This document shows, one piece after another, positions 21,791-34,151 of a DNA stretch of 64,000 bases (position 1 is its first letter; the number at the start of each line of letters is the position of its first letter). Source of the stretch: Monosiga brevicollis MX1. Taxonomy: Eukaryota > Opisthokonta > Choanoflagellata > Craspedida > Salpingoecidae. The notes under the pieces were generated by a model. It was not told the origin of the DNA and made no database searches. It saw only the letters and a program-made list of their open reading frames with translations. Both the position numbers and the translations under genes were made by a program. The stretch spans positions 766,409 through 830,408 of the forward strand of contig NW_001865052.1 of the NCBI RefSeq assembly GCF_000002865.3, written 5' to 3'.

Positions 21791-23101
21791 ATGTGGAGCA
21801 AGTCCGTCGATCGCTCAGGGCCCGGGCCACTGATGGCTACCTGGGTGCTTTTTGCTGTTGTTGCGAGTGTCTTTGCTTCAAACGAGTTTAAGACCAGACC
21901 CAGTATTACGGCAGATGAGAATGGCACGCTTCATGTCAACACAACTGGCGTCGTGTTGATCAATGGGGTTGATGTTGTAAACACCCTGGCACAGGTCGCG
22001 CAGCAGCTTCAAGACCTCAGGCAACGCGTCATGCTTCCTATTTTTGATGGGGCCTTGTCCATATCCGCGGGCAGCGATAGTCCCAACTCCATATATGCAG
22101 CAGACTTGGATGGTGATGGTGACATGGACATCATCGGCTCAAGCAATAACGATAACACGATCGCGTGGTATCGCAACGACGGCGCTGGCGAGTTTTCAAA
22201 AAGGGTCCTGAGCGCATCGGTAGACCGTGCTCGTGCGGTTTTCGCAGCTGATTTGGACGACGACGGTGACATGGATGTGGTTGCCGCTAGTGGGGGGGAT
22301 GACGAAATAGTCTGGTACCGCAACAACGGAACAGGCGGCTTTTCAAGCAGTCTGACCATTACCACGTCGGCTGATAACCCCAACTCGGTGTTTGCAGCTG
22401 ATCTAGACGGCGACGGTGACTTGGACATTCTCAGCGTGAGCCTCAATGATGACACGCTTGCATGGTATCGCAATGATGGCTCTGGCCAATTTTCAAGCCG
22501 CCGGCTCATCTCCACGAATACAGACTATCCACATGATGTCTTTGCGGCTGATCTCGATGGTGATGGCGACATGGACGTTCTTAGCGCAAGCTATGAAGAC
22601 GACAAAGTTGCTTGGTATCGCAATGATGGGAGCGGCGCTTTCTCAAGTGAAATTATCATAACCACTGCGGCAGATGCTGCTGTCAGTGTTTATGCGATCG
22701 ACCTAGACGGTGATGGTGACATGGACGTGCTGAGCGCGAGCGAGTTTGATAACAAAATCGCTTGGTATCGTAATGACGGGACCGGACGCTTCTCGACTCA
22801 AATCATCATTTCCACTCAGGCCGAAGGTGCTCGCGCAGTATACGCAGTGGACTTGGATGGAGATGGCGATCCCGACGTTCTCAGTGCTAGCAGATACGAC
22901 AACAAGATTGCATGGTATCGCAATGAAGGTGCCGGTGTGTTTTCTACGCAGAACATAATAACGACATCTGCAACTGGTACTCGGGCCGTGCATGCAGCAG
23001 ATCTGGATGGCGACGGTGACTTGGATGTCATGAGCGCAAACGAGGCTGGCAACACAATTACATGGTATCGCAGCACCGGACTTTCCATTCCTCACGATTA
23101 A
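21791..23101 (+). CDS. Secreted FG-GAP/VCBS seven-repeat propeller protein (copy 4)
   Basis: An intronless frame to TAA 23099-23101. ATG 21791 (MWSKSVDRSG) gives 436 residues and a signal peptide core (MATWVLFAVVASVFA). An in-frame ATG at 21704 adds 29 residues without improving it. The linker reads RPSITADENGTLHVNTTG and is closest to copy 1 (ADENGTLHINTTG), as are the AWYRNDG-x-G-x-FS strands. So copies 1 and 4 form one sub-pair and copies 2 and 3 another. There are seven 50-residue units with D-x-D-x-DG loops. Unit five has AIDLD and unit six AVDLD in place of AADLD; the calcium-loop acids stay intact. Confidence 0.9.
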   Translation: MWSKSVDRSGPGPLMATWVLFAVVASVFASNEFKTRPSITADENGTLHVNTTGVVLINGVDVVNTLAQVAQQLQDLRQRVMLPIFDGALSISAGSDSPNSIYAADLDGDGDMDIIGSSNNDNTIAWYRNDGAGEFSKRVLSASVDRARAVFAADLDDDGDMDVVAASGGDDEIVWYRNNGTGGFSSSLTITTSADNPNSVFAADLDGDGDLDILSVSLNDDTLAWYRNDGSGQFSSRRLISTNTDYPHDVFAADLDGDGDMDVLSASYEDDKVAWYRNDGSGAFSSEIIITTAADAAVSVYAIDLDGDGDMDVLSASEFDNKIAWYRNDGTGRFSTQIIISTQAEGARAVYAVDLDGDGDPDVLSASRYDNKIAWYRNEGAGVFSTQNIITTSATGTRAVHAADLDGDGDLDVMSANEAGNTITWYRSTGLSIPHD

Positions 23102-24024
23102 AACACTTTTTGTTTTTCTCAGCCGTCTGCTTTTTCTCGGGGGCTGTTCCTCTTTCTAAAGTTTTGACTCGCCGACGTCTCCGCTTTGGTCTCCATCTAT
23201 TTGCCAGCGTCTCGGCAATCTCGGCTCATTCACTCACCCATCTTTGTCTTGAGCGATGCTCTTGAATCTTTAATCGAGAAGCACAATGGCACATTCGCAT
23301 AGTCCTTATTGCAGAAGCGATTGATTCTCCGCTGTAGCGTCCCCACTCAAATACATACAGAGCGGGAAAGCTAAGTAACCAACGCTTGCCATGCCTTCAC
23401 AATGACCGCGCCTCCCCGATCGTGCCCCGTGACACATTAATTTGCAACACTGGCCCCCCCCCCCAATTTGAATGGACACGACAAGAGCCAGCCAAGGTCG
23501 GGTCATCGAGATCGAGGGAGGGTGCCACCCAAATTCGTATCGTCACGAAAATACCAAAGAACGTGCCAGGAACGAATAAAGTGTGGCATTTGTTACAGTA
23601 CCGCTGATGAGTTGAACTTGAGGTGAGATGATGCTGACTGTTGCAAAGCCGTCGTGCAGGTGCGCGCTGCAACTTGACTGAAACTGGCGGCGGGAGGAGA
23701 ATGGCAGCCGCAGTGAATTGGTCGTGCGGTTGTGGACGAGGGCGATTCAAGCGATTTGACTATGGGTGTTTTTGGGGTTTGTACTTTGTGATCACTACGC
23801 GGATATGGGAACTCTGAGTTGAAGGGAGCAGACTCTTTGGGACGTTGGCTGCAAGTTGTGGTGACAGCGTCACCCCAGGCTTAGATGGCTTGCGTGCTGT
23901 GTCCTGGCCTTGTAATGGTCAACGCACCCCTCTGCCCCCGCCAACCACTTGCATTTCCCGTGCCTACTGAAAATCTGACCTTTTCATTTTTCCTTGGGTC
24001 GGCCACTCGCAGCCATTTGACAAC
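23102..24024. other. Gene-free spacer
   Basis: Over 900 bases with only shadow frames; a short C-run at about 23454-23465. It includes the 3' UTR of FG-GAP copy 4 and the promoter of riboflavin kinase. Nothing else is supported. Confidence 0.5.
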
Positions 24025-24883
24025 ATGAGCGAGTTTACAGCAGTCACGCTCGAGGGCGAGGTGGTCCGCGGCTTTGGCCGCGGCAGCAAGGAGCTTGGCA
24101 TTCCTACCGGTGCGCTGTCGCCCGCAGACCATGATTTGACCTTGCGGTGCCATCGCACTAATGGCAGCTCGTCTGCATCTTTGCTTTGTGTGGACAGCCA
24201 ACTTTCCGGAGGACGTAGTGGAATCTCTACCCACGAACATGGAGCAGGGCATTTACTACGGCTGGTCACAGGTCAGTGACCAAAAGTTTTCCGGCTTCCA
24301 TTTCACTTTGGCATTGTTCGTTTGTGTGCCGAAAAACACACCAACAAAAACCAACAAACCAAACAAAAATTTCGAGTTTTGTTCTCACGATACAGTGTTT
24401 GAATTTGCCGCGGATAGGTGGGATCCGGCCCCGTCTATGCTGCGGTCATGAGCGTCGGCTGGAACCCCTTTTATAAGAACGAAAAGCGCTCCGCAGTACG
24501 TTGAGCGCGATCCTTTCGTTGGGCCCGTTCCGTTTCAGACTCCTCACGCCCTGTTCACGTGGTCCCTGCCAGGAAGTGCACATCATGAACAAGTTTGACA
24601 GCGACTTTTACGGCGAAACGATGCGCATGCTCGTGCTTGGTTATATTCGTCCCGAGCTCAATTTCTCTTCCCTTGGTTCGTGCATGTCTCTCACGTTCTC
24701 TCTAGCGTCTGCATTCCTGAGTGGCTAGTTGTTCTCACGATCCTTTTCCCGTGTGCTCTCAACGCCGCACCGTTTGCAGATGCTTTAATAGAAGCCATCA
24801 ATAACGATATCCGCATTGCCGGTGAAAAACTCGCAGAGCCTGCCTGTGCCGAGCGCAAGAATGATCCCTTCTTTGTTCAGTGA
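24025..24883 (+). CDS. RFK: Riboflavin kinase
   Basis: Five exons close exactly: 24025-24109, 24198-24271, 24418-24495, 24573-24675 and 24780-24883, giving 147 residues, near the usual 150-160 of the monofunctional enzyme. It phosphorylates riboflavin with ATP to FMN. Signatures: [19 protein letters not shown], with the GIPTAN nucleotide/flavin loop assembled across intron 1; then [34 protein letters not shown] and [15 protein letters not shown], ending in a C-terminal helix. There is no FAD synthetase fusion and no targeting peptide. Exon phases and motif order leave little doubt. Confidence 0.97.
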
Positions 24884-25342
24884 TTGAATGCCCAAGGTCG
24901 TTGGTGTGTTGGTGTTTTTCTGCTTGATTCGCGAGAGGCTGCCGAGCAAACAAGCCAAGCAAATAGAACATGAAAAAAAAAATGATCGCGCAGCATTGAC
25001 AGACGTCTTGGGGGCTTTGGGGCCTTGGATCATAGCTAGGCCTCAATTGGTTACAACTCAACATCCAGCTCGACTGGACACGCCGCTAGAATTGCCACGC
25101 AGACAACACATAGGCACACACAGGCACCACACAGAAAGAAGTCAAATCTCTCTTCTGTTCATGACCAAGGGCTTGGGAAGCCCGCCATCAACCACGCGCC
25201 TCCAGATCACTGTCTTCCCAGTAGATGCCAAATGAAGACAAGCGCCAAGTCAAAGCTCCATTCACCAAACGACCGCCGCGGACTGCGCACGGCATGGCGC
25301 CGCTGAAGAAATGACACGTGCTGTCGTTCTCAGCCTCACATG
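24884..25342. other. Spacer between convergent genes
   Basis: 3' ends of riboflavin kinase (+) and the SH2 gene (-). No gene or repeat is seen. Confidence 0.5.
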
Positions 25343-27444
25343 TCAGTCAAAGACATCATCAATCTCGCTCTGCGCAGAGTTCTTCAGCAAGCCTGACCAG
25401 GAGAAGGGGCGGGCACGGGGAGGTGGCACCTGGTGCTCGGGAATGACAAAACCCGAAACGGGATTGTCACGGGGCGGGGCCGAGGCATTGCGCGAACGCA
25501 TAAAGGTACCCGTCTTGCTGCGGCCCCAAACAGTCAGCAAGTCGGCTTGCGGAACGTCGCTTGCTTGCTCATCGTCAATCTGCACGCCCAGGCCCATGGG
25601 AAGGTAGCGGCGCATAAAGGCATTGGCTGACTCATTGCGCCGACCTGTGGGCCGCTTGACAGTGTGGACCACCTCACCGCCCAACCCGAGTTGCAGGACC
25701 GGATGCCCCTGCGCAGCTTGCTCGTTTTCGTCATCCGTAAATTGAGACTTTGAGGCCTCCGTGATAAAGGCAATGTTGCGAACATCAGCCGAATACACGG
25801 TGTCCTCGTCAAAATCTGACGACGGCCCCCAATCACCACCATGGACTGTCATGCTGGCAATGGGTACGGTCAGCGACTGGGGTGAGCCCGTGCCGGTACC
25901 GTTGCTCCCGTTAGAGGGCCGCGATGCCTCAAGGTAGTTGTCCGGGCGCGAACGTTTGAGATCGCTGCCCATCAGCCTATCAAACTGCGCCGGTGTCTCT
26001 GAAGGCCCACAGACGTCTTCAACCCGTTCTTGCGCCCTGTGAGCAGCAATCAGGCAACATTAGCACAGTCAGTAAGCCAGCGTCAAGCAAAAGCGCACGT
26101 CATTCCATTGCGGAAGCGTCGCAAAAATCCCACCCCCTGCTCCTCAATAAAAAAGCAATAAACAAACAAAAACCAAAACAAAACAAAAACAAGAACAAAA
26201 ACAAGAACAAAAACGAGTCACAGTCAACTTCCAAAGAGCCCGCAGCCATCGCAAAGACTCACAGGCTCAGGCTCTCTGCGCTGGGATGCACAATACGCCG
26301 CAGCGGGATGCCTTCAAAGCGCTCGTGGATGATGATGTGATCAATGAGCTCACACAACGTCGGATACTATCGTGCCACCGAGGGAAAAGTGAGGGAGGAT
26401 CAAAGTGAGGGCATGGTGGGCAAAGTGGGGGCACGGCGAGCACGTGGAAGCATGAAGCCCGTAAGGGGTGGACCAGTTCAAGCATGCAAAATGGTACGAA
26501 CCATGGCGTCTGGGTCTTGTTTGAACCAGTAAAGGCCCTCATCATTGACATAAATGTGTGCGTGATGCACGCGAATAGCAGCCATTAGACACACGCTGTA
26601 GAGGGCATTGGCCGCGGCCTCCTCGTCGGGTTGAACACGACGAATGAGAAAATCGCCTGCCTGACACCAGTGCTGTGCCATCAGGGCATCCACGAGTGCT
26701 GCCGAAACATTCAAGGGCAGCGACTGCTCCACTTGGCGCTGCAATATTGGATGGCAGGCAGGTCACGTGAGGAGGCTCATTCCGTACACGTGGATTGTGT
26801 TCTGATTCTCATGCTCATTGTGTCGTGGTGCTTGGGAATCTTATCGTTGGTATTTGCGAATTCGTCAAGGGTCTGGAGCACAGTCAACGAGTCAGGGGCT
26901 CGACGTACCACAAAGGATTTGTTAAGTTCATCGGCTGAAAGCTTGACCTTGTTGAGGGAGTTGCGAAGGCGCACAGGTGCGACATCACCTTCTCGCTACA
27001 GAGATAGGTGGTCGTGAGATGTCAGGCAAGGGCTCTCTTGCACAGCTCAAGAGCACAGACATACCTCCCAGCAGCGCAGCTGCAAGGGCTGACGAGTATA
27101 GTAGAGGGCAAGCTCCTGCTCGGTGGCAAAGAGGGGCATGTGCGGATCGTGGGATTTGGGCAGCCGAACACGATCACCCTCGTGTTGCAGCTCGATGCAG
27201 AGCGGGTGGTAACGCAGTCGAGGATTTATATCCAGCACCTCATCCAAGTGGACGCTGTCAATAGCATGGCGCGAAAAATCAAGTGAGGTACAACTGAGCG
27301 GTTCTCAGGCGAACAAGAGGGGTCAGCTGCGCGACATTGAGATGGACACCAACCGTTTGGTGTGAACAAAGGCCCCGTCGCAGTAGGAGAGCGACAGGAG
27401 ACGGTTGGTGGCGTCAAAGGCCGTCATGATGCCGGTAATGACAG
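25343..27444 (-). CDS. SH2-domain protein with PH/PTB-like region (adaptor-like), 5' end uncertain
   Basis: Exons that join in frame: 27444-27354, 27293-27065, 26995-26909, 26738-26502, 26366-26263 and 26036-25343. The fourth and fifth spell an SH2 domain: GDFLIRR holds the phosphotyrosine-binding arginine, then YSVCLMAAIRVHHAHIYVN (the beta-C/D 'S-V ... V-x-H-x-x-I' pattern). GLYWF joins YPTLCELIDHIII across an intron, like the 'F-x-SL-x-EL-x-x-H' C-terminal helix. Upstream, NPRLRYHPLCIELQHEG and LFATEQELALYY resemble the last strands and helix of a PH/PTB fold; this is weaker. A 200-residue C-terminal tail is disordered and polar. Likely a phosphotyrosine adaptor. Further 5' exons may lie up to about 28.15 kb (an open frame with MVNSTMITNNSLVGCAALLR at about 27.8 kb), but I could not join them. 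Confidence 0.75.
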
Positions 27445-30053
<2,609 letters not shown>

Positions 30054-30666
30054 ATGGCATATGTGCAGACGGCGGCGGCGCACATTGCCCGCGCCCTGCA
30101 ACTGGACCGCGATCGAGACCTCCACGGTACGGCGATCAATCAACAGTGCCGAGTTGATGCACTGGCTTCCGCACCGTGCTTATGGGGATGATCGAGAGCG
30201 GTCTACCTTGCTTCTTCTCCGTGCGCTTCCCTTACACATTCACGCGCGTGCTGTTTCTCTCACAGGAGCATATCAAGAGCTCATTCAGGGTATTCAGCTG
30301 CTGCTCCAAGGAGTACCGGGTGACGATGATCCTCGCCGCGTTCGTGGCGTGTACCAGCGCATTCGAGACTACGTAGAAAAGGCCGAGGACCTTCGCCAAC
30401 ACTTGCCCCCTACACAAGCAGCTGCCACCGCCGCCGCGCATGCCCACGCCACCGAGTCCTGCCCGTCTGACGCCGAGATTGATCGCATCCTTGCCGAGCT
30501 TGAGCAGGAAATTGCGGCCGCAGACGAGGCAGCCGAGTCGTCTTCAGCCCGACAATCCCGCGAGCCAGCCCCGAACCTTGCCCCAACCTCCACCCCCACG
30601 CTGCCGCATCTCCTTTATTTTTCAGGCGAGGATGACGAGGCCCAACGCCAGCTGGATGAGCTCTAG
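30054..30666 (+). CDS. Small MIT-domain protein
   Basis: Two exons: 30054-30126 and 30266-30666, phase 1 to phase 1, about 157 residues. The first 75 residues read as a three-helix MIT domain: AHIARALQLDRDRDLHGAYQ, then ELIQGIQLLLQGV, then VYQRIRDYVEKAEDLRQHL. The alternating 'A-x-x-x-D ... AY-x-x-L/I-x-G-x-x-x-L ... K-x-x-Y-x-x-RAE-x-L' pattern is typical. MIT domains bind ESCRT-III tails. The rest is an acidic, alanine-rich tail (IDRILAELEQEIAAADEAAE) and a short end. A pyrimidine stretch ending CAG near 30625 could be an unused or alternative acceptor. It is too short to be VPS4 or a deubiquitinase; no catalytic domain follows. Probable ESCRT accessory protein, by inference. Confidence 0.72.
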
Positions 30667-30954
30667 CTCGCCGCGCATCCATTTTGCATCACTGCGGCAT
30701 TTTCATGTAACTTGATTTGAAAACGCTTGCTCTTCCAATCGTGCTGCAGACCCATGGTCTGGTTGTGTTCCAAGCTCTGAGAGCCAATCGATTTTATTCA
30801 TTTTCCCGCGGGCCCAAACACACGCCCTCAAGAAGAAAACCAAAAACTTACACGCAAACATCAGAGGAATCAAGGGTCATTCGGGGTCGCACCATCGTGG
30901 CTGTCCGACCTCTTGACTTGCGTATTCCCAGAAGCCAACCCGATGAGGTAGCGC

Positions 30955-32855
30955 TCACGAGGTTGCGGGCGGCGGGGGCGGCGGGGGTGGCGCTTGTTGA
31001 TCAGGGCCTCCGGGCGGCGGGGGCGGGGGCGGGGCACCACCTTGTGGTGGGTAGCCGTAACCGTAGCCCTGTGGCGCGCTGTAACCGTAGCCACCGTAGC
31101 CCTGTGCTGGGTAGCCACCATAGCCTTGTTGTGGCTGCTGGTAATAGCCCTGGTTGTAGCCACCATTGCCATAGCCATAGCCATAGCCTATGGCCAACAG
31201 GCAAGCATCATTGAGTCCACGCACGGAGAGGACCAGGCCTCTTTTCGGAAGCAACGCGAGAAAATCAAAGCAGCTTACCTCCATGGCTGGGTGGCGGTGG
31301 TGCGGCGTGGGACTGAGAATATCGGCGGGGTGGCGGACCACCCGATCCCGATCCAGAGGGTGGTGCCGGTGCACGATCATTGCTGGGAGTAGCACCAGCG
31401 GGCTTGGGTGCTGCGGGAGCTTGTGCAGCCGAGCCCTCACCAAGTTCGGCCATGAAAGCGCTAAACTCAGTGTCGAGCTGTGCCTTGTCTTGTTGCGGCT
31501 GCGCGCCACCAGCCAGTTTCTATATGCAGCAAAAACGCATCAGGCTGAGAGGCACACAGACACAGATTCACAAATGCACAAATTCACGGACACAGACACA
31601 GACAGAGAGACAGAGAGACAGAGAGACAGACACAGACACACACACGGCAACCATAATCAAACGACAGGCTTGCCAACTACCAAAGCTGCATGCGAGACAC
31701 GTACGTTGTGTTGACAATCGCGGGCCAAGTGACCAACACCACCACAAATGGTACAACGTTGCTCGTTGACAAAGTTCTTCTTCTCGGCACACTGCCAGGT
31801 GCGATGCTCAGTTGAGCCACAGTTACGACAACGCAAAACGGCATCCTCTGCACGGGCCGTGCCGTTGAGAACCGCTAGCTCGCGGAGCTGCTTTGATTTG
31901 AGCTCGTTGCTATCATCGGGTGTTTCAATGGCGACTTGGATGGCCTGCTTGACGCGATTGACGGCAATTCGGAGGCTCTCGTGCGAGTGCGCCGTGATCA
32001 AAGCAAAGAGGGGATCATCCTCCTCCGATCCGGTGGCACCGCGATTGGCTACCGGTTGATAAGAGCATAAATAGTACCAGGGTGAGCCGAGATCCCTGGC
32101 CGAGTGACACGCCACGCCATAATGCTAGCCCATGGGGCGCCAAACAAGCAAAAACCGCACAGACGCACACCCTGCCAGCGCTCACCTTTGCCCTCTTTGA
32201 CCGAGTTGCGCCCACGGATCATAATCTTGGCGCCCGACTCGCGCTCCATCTGCTGCAGCGTCTTGCCACGAGGGCCAATGATTTGGCCCATAAAGTTGAC
32301 ATCGGGATACTCGTCCTGTGGAATGGGAATGCGGTCCTCGCAGCGCGTGTCCGGCGGGCGATAGTCTGCCGGGGGCTTGTAGTTGGGGTTGGAGGACACG
32401 AGTTTCTGCACGAGCTCGTGGCGTTCCTTCTCATACTTTTGGCGATAGCGCACGTCTCGGGTGTTGAGGCGCTGACCGCGCTGGTTGTACACGGGTTCTG
32501 GCGACGGCGAGCGCTTCTCGGGCACGTAACCGACGCGGATGTGCGCACTCAGCTCGTCCACGCGCAGCTGTGCCAAGTACATCTCCTGCTCATCCTTGCT
32601 CAGGTTGGGCGGGATCACGGTCCTCGGGGTCAACAAGCGTTCACTGTCGTTGCCCCAGCGCGAGCGGCGCTTCTTGGAGCCATCATCGCCGCCTGCACCA
32701 CCCTCGTTCGAAGCATTGGCAGCTGGGGCCGGATCCTCTGGCTCATCCGGCAAGGGCACACCGCAGTATTCGGCCACCATTCGGCGCGCCTTCTTGACGA
32801 TGGCCGGATGCAGGATTTGCGCCGGTGGCATCATGCCATACTGGTTGTATGCCAT
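30955..32855 (-). CDS. SF1: Splicing factor 1 / branch-point-binding protein
   Basis: Four exons: 32855-32186, 32048-31705, about 31498-31279 and 31187-30955, giving 488 residues if the third acceptor is the CAAG at 31499. SF1 recognises the intron branch point together with U2AF. In order: a U2AF ligand motif KKRRSRWGND; the helix-hairpin region (VIPPNLSKDEQEMYLAQLRV, then RSPSPEPVYN-x-x-G-x-RLNTRD); a KH domain with the GPRG loop (MGQIIGPRGKTLQQME, then AKIMIRGRNSVKEGK); and two CCHC zinc knuckles, CRNCGSTEHRTWQC and CTICGGVGHLARDC. Then LDTEFSAFMAELGEG matches the conserved post-knuckle helix. The C-terminus is a GYGYG-rich and polyproline tail. Human SF1 has one knuckle; two is the fungal state. 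It diverges from PAT1. Confidence 0.97.
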
Positions 32856-33628
32856 GATGGTGGTCTGGCGAAAGAGCGAGCGCGGCAACAGCGCCGGCGC
32901 ACCCTTCAATCCAGTCGTAGGGGGTCTCCTGCCCACCGACCAACGAGACAAATGCAATCATCAGTGAGCCCAAAAGGCAAAGGTGCTGGTCGAAACCACG
33001 GTAACAGCTCGCACACGTTGGTTGAACGCTTCCAACCTAACCCTCCTGGCTCCTTTGCTCCACCACCACCACCCCACGGTCGTCACCAAACGTTGTCCGT
33101 GCCACGGGACCGCTGCCTCTCTCTCTCTCTCTCTCTGTCTCGCTCTCTCTGTCTCGCCCTCTCTCGCTCTCTCTTACACACACGACTCACTTTGAAGAAA
33201 CTGCTTTTGATAACACCATCAGAATCAAGATTCACTGGTTTTTTTCCATCCACTGATTCAAAATTTCAGCCATCCAGGTTAAGGTGGTCGTGTTGAAGAA
33301 AAAAAAAAAAAATTTGAACAAGTGCCGCGGCCGACTGTCGCTATGGGGGAAGTCAGGGCAAAGCTCGGCACTCGCACACACACACACACACACACACATA
33401 TGGCCCCTGGCTGGCTTCATCAATGCCAAGGCCACCCAACTGGTCAAAGTACCTGCGAAGGAGGCCGGGCACTCATGACCAATTAATTTCTCCCACCTCT
33501 CAATTGGTATTCTTTTGTCTCTTCCGTCTCTTTGTCTCTCCTCTTTGCCAAAAGGTCCACATACTCTGTTGTCTCTGTGTGTGTGCTCTGTGTGTGTGCT
33601 CTGTGTGTGTGCTCTGTGTCTGTGTCTC

Positions 33629-33663
<35 letters not shown>

Positions 33664-34151
33664 GTCTCTCTCTGTCTCTCTCTGTCTCTCGCTGTCTCTC
33701 GCTGTCTCTCTGTCTCTCTATCTCTGTCTCTCTCTGTTTCTCTCTGTATCTCTGTATTTCTGTATCTCTCTGTCTCTTTGTCTCTCTCTCTGTGTACCTC
33801 TCTCTCTCCTCTCTACCTGTCTCTCTGTCTGTACCTCTCTGTCTCTCTGTCTCTGTCTCTGTCTCACTGTCTCTCTGTCTCTCTCTCTTTCTCTTTTAAC
33901 TTGCTCGTCAGTGAGTTGGGCCGCCTGGTCAAGTGGCCGAGTGGCGGTCTTGGATGTGCCATGTCGTTGCGGAGCACATTGGGCGCGTTGGTCGAGTTGA
34001 ACGTACATGGGTTGCGTGCGCTCATTGTGTTTGTTTCCCTGTTGCTGGCCTGGCAGTTGCAGTTTGTAGTGGCAACCGCGGTTGACGCTTTCAAGTTGTG
34101 TGGTAGCATTGGATTGCACCAAGTCGTCAAGCCAGCTCGTGGCCCTGCGCC
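32856..34151. other. Shared upstream region of SF1 (-) and PAT1 (+), repeat-rich
   Basis: About 1.3 kb with several low-complexity tracts: a CT-rich tract at about 33117-33175, poly(A) at about 33298-33312, (CA)n at 33375-33398 and a long CTCTGT array. Leucine/serine open frames across the array are repeat translations, not genes. Confidence 0.7.
33580..33897. repeat. (CTCTGT)n / (TGTCTC)n array
   Basis: More than 300 bases of irregular TCTCTG/TGTGTGC units, all pyrimidine-biased on the + strand. Confidence 0.95.
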
